DNA from: JBMOMT01 sp049324835
GTDB lineage: Bacteria; Chloroflexota; Anaerolineae; CAYNKW01
Direction: 5' to 3'
Assembly (NCBI GenBank): GCA_049324835.1
Contig: JBMOMT010000013.1
Coordinates: forward strand, 1-26,382
DNA length: 26,382 nucleotides
Under the pieces are notes generated by a model. It had not been told where the DNA came from. It did no database searches and was given only the letters and a program-made list of their open reading frames with translations. Below, one piece after another: positions 15,354 to 22,828 of the stretch. Each line of letters opens with the position of its first letter. The first letter of the stretch is position 1. Made by a program: the position numbers and the translations under genes.

Positions 15354-16262
15354 ATGAGTCTACAAACACTGGACCAACTCTTTTCCATCGCCAGAACCCA
15401 CGGCCCGCGACACATGACCATCGCCGCGGCGCACGATCCAGAAGTGCTGCTGTCGGTCGAGCAGGCATGGCAACGCGGCATCGCCGGCGCCACGCTCATC
15501 GGTGATGCCCCGGCCATCGAGCGTTTCGCCGCCGACGCCGGCCTGACGCTGGCCGGCGCCGACATTATCCACCAGCCCGATAGTGTGCTGGCGGCGCGGC
15601 AGGCCGTGGCGCTGTGCCGCGAGGGCCGGGCCGACATCCTGGTCAAAGGGCAGCTCAAGACCAACGAACTGCTGGAGGCCGTGTTGGATCGGCACAGCGG
15701 CCTGCGCGACAAAAAGCTGCTCACCCACGTCGGCCTGTTCGAGATTCCGGGTTACGAGCGGCTGCTTTACCTCAGCGACAGCGGCGTGGTGATGTACCCC
15801 ACCATCTGGCAGAAACTCGAGATCATCCGTAACGCAGTGGATGTGGCCCGCCGCCTGGGGCTGGAGAAACCCCTGGTGGCCATCCTGGCCGCGTTCGAGA
15901 TCGTTCATCCAAAATCGATCGCCTCGGTGGATGCGCTGGCGCTGGCGCGTATGGCCCAGGAAGGCTGGATCAAGAACGCGCTGGTCGACGGGCCGCTGGC
16001 GCTGGATGTGGCCATCTCGCCCGAATCGGCGCGCAAAAAAGGCGTCAAGAGCGCCGTGGCCGGCCAGGCCGACGTGCTGATCGTGCCCAGCGTGCCCACC
16101 GGCAACATCGCTGCCAAAGGCATGATGTATTTCGGCGGCGCGCGTATGGCGGCCATCATCGTGGGCGCTCAGGCGCCCATCCTCATCAACTCACGCGCCG
16201 ATGACGCCGAAACGAGGTTACTTTCCCTGGCGCTGGCCGCCGCCCTGGCCGCCGGCCGATGA
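15354..16262 (+). CDS. Phosphate acetyl/butyryltransferase family protein
   Basis: A 302-residue protein of the PTA/PTB fold. These enzymes exchange CoA and phosphate on short acyl groups (acyl-CoA + Pi to acyl phosphate + CoA). Conserved blocks are DILVKGQLKTNELL (about 98-111), LTHVGLFEIPGYERLLYLSDSGVVMYP, the IVHPKSIASVDA region and, near the C-terminus, DVLIVPSVPTGNIAAKGMMYFGGARMAAIIVGAQAPI-type sequence. Length fits Ptb (about 300) rather than the larger Pta. It starts seven bases after the SDR stop with only a weak AGG site, so it is probably translationally coupled. No acyl kinase is seen in the window, so phosphate-bond recovery would need a distant buk/ack gene. Some family members are fused to hydratases in PHA and CoA-ester routes; this one is not. 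Confidence 0.87.
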   Translation: MSLQTLDQLFSIARTHGPRHMTIAAAHDPEVLLSVEQAWQRGIAGATLIGDAPAIERFAADAGLTLAGADIIHQPDSVLAARQAVALCREGRADILVKGQLKTNELLEAVLDRHSGLRDKKLLTHVGLFEIPGYERLLYLSDSGVVMYPTIWQKLEIIRNAVDVARRLGLEKPLVAILAAFEIVHPKSIASVDALALARMAQEGWIKNALVDGPLALDVAISPESARKKGVKSAVAGQADVLIVPSVPTGNIAAKGMMYFGGARMAAIIVGAQAPILINSRADDAETRLLSLALAAALAAGR

Positions 16263-16295
16263 TCCCGCAACGTTGGAAAGAAAAGAGGAGGCACA

Positions 16296-17267
16296 ATGCA
16301 AGTGATCCAATCAGGCGTCGGTGAGATGTTCCAACCACCCGACCTGGATGCGTTCCGCGAGTGGAATCGTAAAAAGACCAAGGCCCTGATCGACAAACGT
16401 ATGACCGAACAGGAGGCCATCTCACGTTTCATGTTCGACGGCGCTTACATCGGCACCGAGCTTTACGGCACGGTGCGCGCGCCCATGTCGCTCATGCGGG
16501 AGCTGATCCGCCAGGGCTTCAAGGAGCTGCGCGTGGCCGGTCAGGGGGTGCTGGAGCTGGACCTCCTGCTGGCTACCGGGCGTGTGCGGGCGCTGGACAT
16601 CACCTACATCGGCATGGAGGTCTATGGCACGTCGCAGCCGCTGCGCCGCGAAGTGGAGGCCGGACGCATCAAGACGGTGGAATGGAGCAACGGCGGCATC
16701 ACCTGGCGTTTTAAAGCCACCGCCATGGGCGTGCCCTTTATTCCGGTGCGGGCCATGTTGGGCACGGATACCCTCAAATACAGTTCGGCCAAGGTGGTGC
16801 AATGCCCCTTTACCGGCCAAAAAGTGGCCCTGTTGCCGGCGCTCATCCTCGACGTGGGCCTGATCCACGTCCACCGCGCCGACAAACACGGCAACGCCCA
16901 GATCGACGGCATCAGCGGTTTTGCCCACGAGCTTTCGCGGGCCAGCAAACGGCTCATCATCAGCGCCGAAGAGATCGTGCCCACCGACGAGATCCGCCAG
17001 CACCCAGATCGCACCACCATTCCCTATTACCTGGTAGACGCGGTGGTGCACGCCCCCTTTGGCTCCCACCCCGGTGAGATGGTCTACTATTACGAGCGTG
17101 ACGAGCCGCGCATCAAAGAATGGGTGGCGGCATCCGGCACCCAGGAGGGCGCCGGGGCCTATCTGGACAGGTATGTCTATGGCGCGAAAAATCACCAGGG
17201 TTACCTGGCCCTGCACGACCAGGCCCGGCTGGATGAGCTGGCGGCGCTGGCGAAAAAGTATCGCTGA
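16296..17267 (+). CDS. CoA-transferase subunit A (glutaconate CoA-transferase / IpdA-like)
   Basis: A 323-residue alpha subunit of a class I CoA-transferase, with the length of GctA. Visible features are the N-terminal helical region ending in FMFDGAYIGTELYG, the strand-turn LRVAGQGVLELDLLLATG, YIGMEVYGTSQPLRREVEAGRIKTVEW (about 104-130), the FIPVRAMLGTD block and a D-V-G-L-I-H-V-H-R-A-D-K-H-G-N motif characteristic of the family. The partner is the next gene, 13 bases downstream. Two related functions exist: CoA transfer between acids (glutaconate, 3-oxoacids) and, in IpdAB, hydrolytic ring opening in steroid breakdown. E108 in the GMEVYG turn may be relevant, but I cannot decide between them. 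The start has AGAGGAGG just upstream. Confidence 0.9.
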   Translation: MQVIQSGVGEMFQPPDLDAFREWNRKKTKALIDKRMTEQEAISRFMFDGAYIGTELYGTVRAPMSLMRELIRQGFKELRVAGQGVLELDLLLATGRVRALDITYIGMEVYGTSQPLRREVEAGRIKTVEWSNGGITWRFKATAMGVPFIPVRAMLGTDTLKYSSAKVVQCPFTGQKVALLPALILDVGLIHVHRADKHGNAQIDGISGFAHELSRASKRLIISAEEIVPTDEIRQHPDRTTIPYYLVDAVVHAPFGSHPGEMVYYYERDEPRIKEWVAASGTQEGAGAYLDRYVYGAKNHQGYLALHDQARLDELAALAKKYR

Positions 17268-17280
17268 GAAGGAGGCAAAA

Positions 17281-18048
17281 ATGAGCGAACAGGCTTATAA
17301 TCCCAACGAGCTGTTGATCTGTATTGCCTCCCGCCTGATGGAGGACGGCACGACAGCCTTTATCGGCACCGGCATTCCCATGCTGGCGGCGGCGCTGGCG
17401 CAAAAGATGCACGCCCCCAACCTGGTACCGATTTTTGAATTCGGCGGCACGGGCGCTATCCTGGAGCAACTGCCGCTGGCCGTGGGTGAGCGGCGCACTT
17501 TTCACCGGGCAGTGGCCGCCTCTGGCATCTGCGACATCATGGAGACGGCCACGCGCGGCTTTATCGAGTATGGCTTTTTGGGTGGGGCGCAGATCGATCC
17601 CTACGGCAACCTGAACAGCACCGTCATCGGCGATTACTGGCCGCCCAAGGTGCGGCTGCCCGGCAGCGGCGGCGCCAACGATGTCGGCTCACTCTGCTGG
17701 CGCACCATCGCCATCATGCGCCACGATACGCGCCGCTTTGTGGAAAAGGTGGATTTTCTCACCACCCCCGGTTACCTCAGCGGGCCCGGCGCGCGCGAAG
17801 AGGCCGGCCTGCCGCCCGGCAGCGGCCCCTACCGCGTGGTGACCAATCTGGCGCTGCTGGGTTTCGACGATGCGAGCAAACGCATGACACTGCTGGCCAC
17901 CAACCCCGGCATCTCGGTAGAGCAGGTGATCCAGAACACCGGCTTTGAACTGCTCATCGCCGACGAGGTGGGCCAGAATCCACCACCCACGGAGAAAGAG
18001 CTACGCATCTTGCGGGAAGAGGTGGACAAAGAAAAGCTCTACATCTGA
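17281..18048 (+). CDS. CoA-transferase subunit B (glutaconate CoA-transferase / IpdB-like)
   Basis: A 255-residue beta subunit, slightly shorter than GctB (about 266). The glycine loop AFIGTGIPMLAAALA (about 26-40) is followed by LVPIFEFGGTGA, where E53 lies about where class I CoA-transferases carry the catalytic glutamate (E54 in GctB); this alignment is by eye. The FLGGAQIDPYGNLNSTVIG block and LPGSGGANDVGSL are strongly typical of the family. The frame is open from 17059, but the ATG at 17281 has AAGGAGG six bases upstream and is the true start. It is the last gene of the operon and is followed 10 bases later by a strong terminator. If E53 is the nucleophile, CoA transfer is favoured over IpdAB-type hydrolysis. 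Confidence 0.9.
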   Translation: MSEQAYNPNELLICIASRLMEDGTTAFIGTGIPMLAAALAQKMHAPNLVPIFEFGGTGAILEQLPLAVGERRTFHRAVAASGICDIMETATRGFIEYGFLGGAQIDPYGNLNSTVIGDYWPPKVRLPGSGGANDVGSLCWRTIAIMRHDTRRFVEKVDFLTTPGYLSGPGAREEAGLPPGSGPYRVVTNLALLGFDDASKRMTLLATNPGISVEQVIQNTGFELLIADEVGQNPPPTEKELRILREEVDKEKLYI

Positions 18049-18058
18049 CAAAGATACC

Positions 18059-18093
18059 AAAACGCCCTCCCACTTCTGGGAGGGCGTTTTTTT
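18059..18093. terminator. Strong bidirectional intrinsic terminator
   Basis: A 14-bp perfect stem (18059-18072 with 18077-18090, core ACGCCCTCCCA) has a CTTC loop. It is followed by seven T on the plus strand (18087-18093) and preceded by AAAA, so it also works for the converging kinase gene. It separates the CoA-transferase operon from the hybrid kinase. Confidence 0.92.
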
Positions 18094-18102
18094 CCGCCGG
18101 CC

Positions 18103-20970
18103 TCACTCGTTACGCAGGGCGCGGGCCAACGCCTCGGCCAGTTGCTCCAGGCTGGGTGGTTTCTGCACCCAGGCCGCCACTATTTCTGGATCCCCGTCCC
18201 GGTACAGCTCATCCAACGGATAACCGGTGACGATGACCATTTTGACCGCCAGCTGGCGCTGCCGGATGTGCTGCGCCAGCGCGCCGCCGCTCATGACCGG
18301 CATCACCCAATCGCTGAGTACCAGGGCGATCTCGTCTCCGCGACGATCCAGCACCTGCAGCGCCTCTTCGCCGTTGGCCGCCTCCAGTACGCCATAGTTG
18401 AGCATCTCCAGGCAGTCTACCAGCACCTGGCGCACGATCGGATCGTCCTCCACCACCAGCACCGTCTCGCGCCGGCCCTTGCTCAGGCCGGTCTCCTCCT
18501 CTTCGGAGACAGCCAGCTCGTCGCCGGGCAGCGCCGGCCAGTAGATACGAAAGGTCGCGCCGCGGCCCAGTTCTGTCTCCACATCGATGTAGCCGCCGTG
18601 CTGGCGCACGATGCCGTACACCTGGGCCAGGCCCAGGCCGCTGCCGTGCGGCAGTTTGGTGGTGAAAAAGGGTTCAAAGATGTGAGGCAACACCTCCGGC
18701 GCGATGCCGGCGCCCGTATCCGCCACCGACAGGCACACCCAGTGGCCGGGAGCCATCTCTGGCAGGGGCGGCATCTGGTTGGCCCGCACCAGCAGCCGCT
18801 CCAGGCCAACACGCAGCCTGCCGCCGTGGGGCATGGCGTCGCGGGCGTTGAGCGCCAGGTTCATCAGCACCTGCTGCACACGGGTAACGTCGGCCTGAAT
18901 GGCGTATACGCCGGGGCCGTGGCTCAGCTCTAGCTGGATGCTCTCCGGCAGGGTGCGTTTTAGCAGCTTCACCCCCTCCTCGAGAAAGGGCGCCAGGTCC
19001 ATATCCTGCCGTCGCAGCACCGCCCGGCGGCTGAAATCCAGTATCTGCTGCACCAGATCCGTGGCCCGCTTGGCCTGCCGATCGATGATTTTGAGCCGCT
19101 CGCGCAGCTCCGGCGACAGCGTAGTATCACGCAGGGCAATGTGGGTATAGAGCACGATGACGGCCAGGATGTTGTTAAAATCGTGGGCGATGCCGGCGGC
19201 CAACTGGCCCACGGCCGCCAATCGTTCCTGCTGCACCAACTGCTCCTGGGCCGATTGCAGCTCGGTCAGCGTTTCTTCCAGGCGCCCATTGACCTCCTGA
19301 AGTGTCCGCTCGGCCTGAATTCGCTCGGTGATGTCCACGGCCACCTGCAAACGCACCATGCGGCCATCCACCCAGGGGATGGCCCGGTCGTGGTTCATGT
19401 ACCAGCGGCCGGTGATGGGGTTCAGCCCCTCCCAAATATACACGCCGCCGGGCCGGCCCGCTGCATCGAGCAGACGATCGTTGGTGCAGTGAGCGCAGGA
19501 CACCGGTTCCTGGCGAAAGACGCGGTAACAGATCTCGCCGGTCAGATCGGCGCCAAAGTCCTGGCTCATACGCCGGTTCATGTACAGAATCCGGTGGCTA
19601 TCCAGGTCGGCGGCATAGATGTGCGCTTCGATGCCGTCCAGCACGGCCAGAAAACGGGCGTACGATTCTCGCAGCGACTGCTCGGCCCGTTTTTGCGTGG
19701 TGACGTCGCGGCAGGTGCTGAGCAGCAGAAATCCCTGATCGGTTTCCACCACCGAGACGACTCCCTGCACGGTCGTGCGCGATCCATCCGGCTGCATGTA
19801 TTGGCGCTCCATCAACTGGTTCGCCCAGGGGGCCTGGCCTGTCTGGCTGAACTGAGTGAGAGAAGTCTTGAGCTGCTGGTATCGCTCCGGCGTGCGTTGA
19901 TCCGGGTTTTCTGTTTGCAGCTGCACGTCCCAGATGGGCTGTCCCAGCACGTCTTTTGCTTTCAGTCCGGTGATGGTTTCCATGGCCTGATTCCACTCCA
20001 TCACCCGGCCTTGTTCATTGACCACCGAGATACCGTCATAGGCCTGGGCAACAATGGCGCGGTAGCGCGCTTCACTCTGGCGCAGTTGTTGCTCGGCCTG
20101 CACGCGGTCGGTGATGTCCACGTGGACGCCGACCATGCGCCTTGGAATGCCATTTTCGTCCCAGGCCACCACCTTGCCCTTGTCCAGCACCCAACACCAG
20201 TCGCCCCCTTTGGTGCGCAGGCGAAACTCGACGCCAAAGCCTTCGCCGTTGCCCTCTATAGCATTGAAAATGACTTCCAGGGCGCGCGGTCGGTCGTCCG
20301 GGTGAATCAGATCGAGCCACACTTCCACCGAGGATGCAAATTCGCCCGGTTCGTAACCCAGCATGGTAAAGTAGCGCGGGCCAAAATGAGCTTCTCCGGT
20401 TTTAAGGTTGAGGTCCCACAGGCCATCGTTGGCAGCCTCCAGGGCCAGTCGGAGCCGTTCTTCACTCTCGGCCAGGGCCCGCTCGGCCTGCACGCGGTCG
20501 GTGATGTCTTGCATGATGCCGAACATTCTTGCGGCCTGCCCGGCGGCGTTGCGCGAGACCTGAATGCTCTGGTGAATGTGGCGCACCTGACCATCGGGGC
20601 GGACGATACGAAACTCGAATGCCCCTTCGTCCAGAGACACAAAGAGCTCTTGCAGCGTCTGGTTATTCTTTTGCCTGTCCTCGGGGTGGATCAGCGCCAC
20701 GATGTTCTCAAAAGTCAGAGTAAAGTCCGTTTCGACGCCCCAGATGCGGTACAACTCGTCGGACCAGAGCAGCGTCTCGCCGGTCACGTCCCAATCCCAG
20801 CTTCCCAGATGGCCGATCTCTTGCGCCCGGGCCAGACGCGCCTCGCTCTGGTGCAGCGCCTGCTCGGCCTGCACCTGCCTGGTCTCAGGCGCTTCCAGCT
20901 CTGCCACTCGCCGGCGCAAGCGGCCTACCTCGGCGAGCAGTTCCTCCCTGGACATCGTTTCGTCACTCAT
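18103..20970 (-). CDS. Soluble hybrid sensor kinase: four PAS, HisKA, HATPase, receiver
   Basis: A 955-residue cytoplasmic hybrid kinase without membrane segments. A short coiled coil (about 5-45) leads to four PAS/PAC units at about 38-165, 166-290, 291-425 and 426-545, joined by repeated DITDRVQAE linkers. The kinase core follows, with H596 in GIAHDFNNIL, an N-box LNARDAMPHGG, DTGAGIAPE and FEPFFTTKLPHGSGLGL. A C-terminal receiver (about 830-950) carries the acidic pair in VVEDD and phospho-acceptor D887 in LSDWVMP. The fourth PAS has three cysteines, C481, C492 and C495 (SCAHC), that could bind metal or respond to redox. The ATG at 20970 has GGGAGG just upstream; a GTG four codons earlier lies within that site. 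It stands alone between two CoA-ester operons, so sensing a metabolite of that route is possible but unproven. Confidence 0.93.
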   Translation of the reverse strand: MSDETMSREELLAEVGRLRRRVAELEAPETRQVQAEQALHQSEARLARAQEIGHLGSWDWDVTGETLLWSDELYRIWGVETDFTLTFENIVALIHPEDRQKNNQTLQELFVSLDEGAFEFRIVRPDGQVRHIHQSIQVSRNAAGQAARMFGIMQDITDRVQAERALAESEERLRLALEAANDGLWDLNLKTGEAHFGPRYFTMLGYEPGEFASSVEVWLDLIHPDDRPRALEVIFNAIEGNGEGFGVEFRLRTKGGDWCWVLDKGKVVAWDENGIPRRMVGVHVDITDRVQAEQQLRQSEARYRAIVAQAYDGISVVNEQGRVMEWNQAMETITGLKAKDVLGQPIWDVQLQTENPDQRTPERYQQLKTSLTQFSQTGQAPWANQLMERQYMQPDGSRTTVQGVVSVVETDQGFLLLSTCRDVTTQKRAEQSLRESYARFLAVLDGIEAHIYAADLDSHRILYMNRRMSQDFGADLTGEICYRVFRQEPVSCAHCTNDRLLDAAGRPGGVYIWEGLNPITGRWYMNHDRAIPWVDGRMVRLQVAVDITERIQAERTLQEVNGRLEETLTELQSAQEQLVQQERLAAVGQLAAGIAHDFNNILAVIVLYTHIALRDTTLSPELRERLKIIDRQAKRATDLVQQILDFSRRAVLRRQDMDLAPFLEEGVKLLKRTLPESIQLELSHGPGVYAIQADVTRVQQVLMNLALNARDAMPHGGRLRVGLERLLVRANQMPPLPEMAPGHWVCLSVADTGAGIAPEVLPHIFEPFFTTKLPHGSGLGLAQVYGIVRQHGGYIDVETELGRGATFRIYWPALPGDELAVSEEEETGLSKGRRETVLVVEDDPIVRQVLVDCLEMLNYGVLEAANGEEALQVLDRRGDEIALVLSDWVMPVMSGGALAQHIRQRQLAVKMVIVTGYPLDELYRDGDPEIVAAWVQKPPSLEQLAEALARALRNE

Positions 20971-21132
20971 GCCACCTCCCACCTGAGGTCTCGCTCAACC
21001 CAAAAAGAAACAACCGATGACCCTCGGTCTGGTTGGCAAATGAGGGATCGGCTGTCCATGGCTGTGACCGTCCTTTCCAAACCCGCGTCCACCTTTTGGA
21101 CGCAGAGCGGCGGCGACTTGGCACATTCGTAA

Positions 21133-21268
21133 CTGCTCACCTTCCCGCAGGTTAAAATCGTGCATCCTACCCCACACCGGCCGGCCGGAATCTGGCGAAT
21201 CGACAAATTGCGGCAGGACACGGCATGCCGCGCCCCTACGAAAGCCTGCGGGAGGGCAGGCTGAGCAG
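21133..21268. repeat. Inverted-repeat element, CCTGCGGGAGGG family, copy A
   Basis: The left arm at 21133-21151 (CTGCTCACCTTCCCGCAGG) pairs with the right arm at 21245-21268 (CCTGCGGGAGGG, five extra bases, then TGAGCAG). Total 136 bp, with a nested diverged copy of the GCATGC-centred palindrome at about 21213-21239. Related copies are at 22161-22268 and 22829-22932. No open frame is inside, so it is a non-autonomous element. Confidence 0.75.
21213..21239. repeat. Diverged copy of the GCATGC-centred palindrome
   Basis: The right half (GCATGCCGCGCCCCTAC) matches the right half of the perfect palindrome at 188-215 with transitions only, while the left half has decayed. It is nested in inverted-repeat copy A, showing one repeat inserted in, or captured by, another. 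Confidence 0.6.
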
Positions 21269-21351
21269 TTGCTCACATTCTACCATATTTTCGTATCAGG
21301 TCAAAATGGGCAGCTCTCCATCTGACCCTTTCGTGGGTAGGTTTTTCAGAC

Positions 21352-21421
21352 GTTGGGGAATCCCCAACTTGGTGGGGGTGTTTTTCAGGCTCAAGCGGGG
21401 CCAACCCAAACAAGTTTGGGA
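21352..21421. repeat. CCCCAACTTG-family repeat, copy 2
   Basis: GTTGGGGA and TCCCCAAC (21352-21368) form an 8-bp hairpin with a single central A. The block at 21361-21377 matches 16 of 17 bases of 12968-12984, and 21401-21421 matches 18 of 21 bases of 12996-13016. The spacer between the two blocks is longer than in copy 1 and contains a T-rich stretch. Confidence 0.65.
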
Positions 21422-21436
21422 AGCCGTCGCGGGGGG

Positions 21437-21471
21437 AAAAACTCCCTCTCCCAGGCTCTGGGAGAGGGAGT
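21437..21471 (-). terminator. Intrinsic terminator of the DUF4870 gene
   Basis: On the minus strand a 13-bp perfect stem (21459-21471 with 21441-21453, ACTCCCTCTCCCA) has a 5-base loop and is followed by TTTTT. It begins about 22 bases after the stop codon of the DUF4870 gene. Confidence 0.85.
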
Positions 21472-21492
21472 AGCAGGGAAAGGGAGTGGCCG

Positions 21493-22059
21493 TCAGCTCC
21501 AGTTTTGTCGGTCCATCCAGTCGGCCACGTATTTGTAGCGGAAATCGCGCCCCTGATAGACCTCGTAGGCGCCATAGAGGCCGTAGACGAACAGGGCAAT
21601 CGGCAGCAACACCACGCCCGCCACCAACAGCAACGTGATCAACAAGGCAAAGGGCATCAGGCACAGGCCGATGAGGATTGCCGCCAGCGCGCCGGACACG
21701 GCCCAGCCGGCCACCACCAGGATGGTTCCGATGGCCAGAAAGGCCAGCACCCCCAACACGCTGGCCACCTGGTAGACGGTGGCCTGAAGCGCCTGGCGCG
21801 CCGCGTACTCGGATTTGTCGCGGTAGGCGTACCAGATGCCCAGCGGGATGAGCACGCCCAGGATGGCGCCCAAGCCGCCGCTGCCCACACCAACGATAAA
21901 GGTGATCAGGATGCTGGCATGCGCCAGCGCAGCCACACTCAGGTCTTCGCGGGTGGGCACACTGCGCGGCTCGGGCCTGGCGGCCTCGACGAGCGCTTCC
22001 GCGGTGGCAGGCGTTTCCTCTTGCACGCTTTCTTCCGGATTCAGGATCTCTTGGTCCAT
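21493..22059 (-). CDS. DUF4870 domain-containing membrane protein
   Basis: A 188-residue protein. An acidic N-terminal tail of about 50 residues is followed by SVAALAHASILITFIVGVGSG and three or four membrane segments (about 55-80, 95-120, 122-150), with the DUF4870 signature Y-R-D-K-S-E-Y-A-A-R-Q-A-L-Q-A between the first two. The C-terminal YEVYQGRDFRYKYVADW is also typical of the family. The function of DUF4870 (Tic20-like) proteins is not established. The ATG at 22059 is preferred over that at 22089 because GGGAGG lies eight bases before it. It is a single gene enclosed by repeats on both sides, with its own terminator. Confidence 0.88.
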   Translation of the reverse strand: MDQEILNPEESVQEETPATAEALVEAARPEPRSVPTREDLSVAALAHASILITFIVGVGSGGLGAILGVLIPLGIWYAYRDKSEYAARQALQATVYQVASVLGVLAFLAIGTILVVAGWAVSGALAAILIGLCLMPFALLITLLLVAGVVLLPIALFVYGLYGAYEVYQGRDFRYKYVADWMDRQNWS

Positions 22060-22160
22060 GATTGTTACCTCCCTATGTAAAATAGTCAAACTATGGCGTT
22101 TGGTCTGTTCTGGTTATCTCGTAATACGCAGCGACTCCACAAAGGTTGCGCCGCCATAAA

Positions 22161-22268
22161 TGCTCACCCTCCCGCAGGTTCAGACGCTTTCGAGCCAGAA
22201 AACTCCATCCTGGTGAATGCAGCGCTTCATAGATATGACCCGTGATAGCCTGCGGGAGGGTAGGCTGA
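22161..22268. repeat. Inverted-repeat element, CCTGCGGGAGGG family, copy B
   Basis: ACCCTCCCGCAGG (22166-22178) and CCTGCGGGAGGGT (22249-22261) are perfect complements of 13 bases. The flanks (TGCTC before the left arm, AGGCTGA after the right) match those of copy A. The total is 108 bp with an unrelated, shorter interior. Confidence 0.75.
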
Positions 22269-22343
22269 AATCCCTGCCTCCTTCGGCAGGCTCAGGACAT
22301 GCTTCGGGCTATTTTGTAGCCCTTCAGGGGCTTTGCTCTCCAA

Positions 22344-22366
22344 GCCCGGCGTCTTTGGCGCCGGGC
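22344..22366. repeat. GC-rich hairpin
   Basis: GCCCGGCG (22344-22351) and CGCCGGGC (22359-22366) pair over 8 bp around a 7-base loop. No T-tract follows, so it is not a typical terminator. It lies inside the repeat cluster and is probably part of a further REP-like unit together with the hairpin at 22273-22290. Confidence 0.45.
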
Positions 22367-22439
22367 AGTTGCGCTCAGAATCCAGTTATGCCATTTTCCA
22401 CAACCTGGTCAAATCTTATGTTAAAAAAAAGAGCAAGAT

Positions 22440-22514
22440 TTCACCGCCGAGGCCGCCGAGCACGCGGGGAGAAAATCAGCAAGTCGCTGCGTCCTCGGCG
22501 TCTCTGCGGTGAGA
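22440..22514. repeat. Imperfect inverted repeat, TCACCGCNGAG type
   Basis: TCACCGCCGAGG... (left arm, 22441-22467) and ...CGTCTCTGCGGTGAGA (right arm, 22487-22514) are complementary with a few mismatches and one indel. Sequences of the form 'TCACCGCAGAGACGCCGAGG' are a familiar dispersed repeat in several bacterial phyla. The remaining interior is about 20 bases. Confidence 0.55.
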
Positions 22515-22563
22515 CAAATTCGTCGGTTTGAGGCAAAGCTTCGTCAGGCAATTACACGCCGCC

Positions 22564-22592
22564 TTGACAACCAGACGCAGTGTGGTTATAAT
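22564..22592 (+). promoter_or_regulatory. Consensus sigma-70 promoter upstream of a structured RNA
   Basis: TTGACA (22564-22569), exactly 17 bases, then TATAAT (22587-22592), with both hexamers perfect. The predicted start is near 22599. No gene start with a ribosome binding site follows within 190 bases; a terminator does. The strength of the boxes suggests an abundant transcript. Confidence 0.8.
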
Positions 22593-22598
22593 CTTGGC

Positions 22599-22791
22599 GT
22601 GGCGATCGGTTTCGTTTCCGTTGTCTGCCAGTACGGTACAGGGAGGTACCCCGTGTGTTATGCGCTTCCGCAGGTTGTTTCACTCCACCCCTTTGTGTCG
22701 GTGCATGGGGAACAGAACCTATCGCTGGCAACGCACGATGCTTGCGCCGAGCAAACCAAGACGTGTCAGGGTGACACGTCTTGGTTTTTTT
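22599..22791 (+). ncRNA. Probable structured small RNA or attenuating leader, class not recognised
   Basis: A transcript of about 190 bases is bounded by a consensus promoter and an intrinsic terminator, with no coding signal. By eye it folds well. GGCGATCG (22601-22608) pairs with CGAT and CGCC (22736-22748) around a 5-base bulge, and TGCCAG (22626-22631) pairs with CTGGCA (22725-22730). Three hairpins lie inside: ACGG.../...CCGT (22633-22654), TGCG-CTTC-CGCA (22661-22672) and GGTT-GTTTC with GGAAC-AG-AACC (22673-22719). Size, isolated promoter and closed ends recall 6S RNA, but the multibranched interior does not fit well. A riboswitch for the thiolase operon downstream is the other option, though I see no clear antiterminator. 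SRP RNA, tmRNA and RNase P are excluded by size or missing motifs. Confidence 0.65.
22754..22791 (+). terminator. Intrinsic terminator of the structured RNA
   Basis: A 15-bp perfect stem (22754-22768 with 22772-22786, core CCAAGACGTGTCA) has a GGG loop, and the T-run extends to 22791. It is one of the strongest terminators in the window and lies about 220 bases before the thiolase operon. Confidence 0.93.
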
Positions 22792-22828
22792 GCCGACAAG
22801 GAGGTGATGACCATCACTCAACGTAACG

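Larger units (their letters stand above)
20971..21492. other. Repeat-rich intergenic region (522 bases)
   Basis: No supported gene. Contents from left to right: a small hairpin at about 21090-21110 (GCGTCCA/TGGACGC), inverted-repeat copy A (21133-21268) enclosing a diverged palindrome, an AT-richer stretch, CCCCAACTTG-family copy 2 (21352-21421) and the terminator of the DUF4870 gene (21437-21471). I find no convincing promoter for the hybrid kinase on the minus strand. Confidence 0.7.
22060..22560. other. Repeat- and hairpin-rich intergenic region
   Basis: No supported gene; frames here have no ribosome binding site and are composed of repeat sequence. It holds inverted-repeat copy B (22161-22268), a small hairpin CCTGCC/GGCAGG (22273-22290), a hairpin GCCCGGCG/CGCCGGGC (22344-22366) and an imperfect inverted repeat at 22440-22514. 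A purine run of A's lies at about 22423-22430. The promoter of the DUF4870 gene must lie at the left end but is not recognisable. Confidence 0.7.

Noticed and set aside
14489..15724. 411-codon open frame on the minus strand across the SDR gene
   Set aside because: It would start inside the acyltransferase gene and end in the promoter region; no domain; the SDR motifs are on the other strand.
19141..21132. 663-codon open frame on the plus strand opposite the hybrid kinase
   Set aside because: It is antisense to a gene with complete kinase motifs, is rich in H, Q, V and G as expected for a complementary frame in GC-rich DNA, and has no ribosome binding site or recognisable domain.
22599..22791. 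Assignment of the RNA as SRP RNA, tmRNA, RNase P or a TPP riboswitch
   Set aside because: The SRP GGAAG-type apical loop is absent, the length is too short for tmRNA and RNase P, and the TPP CTGAGA element is missing although ACCTATCGCTGG looks faintly similar.
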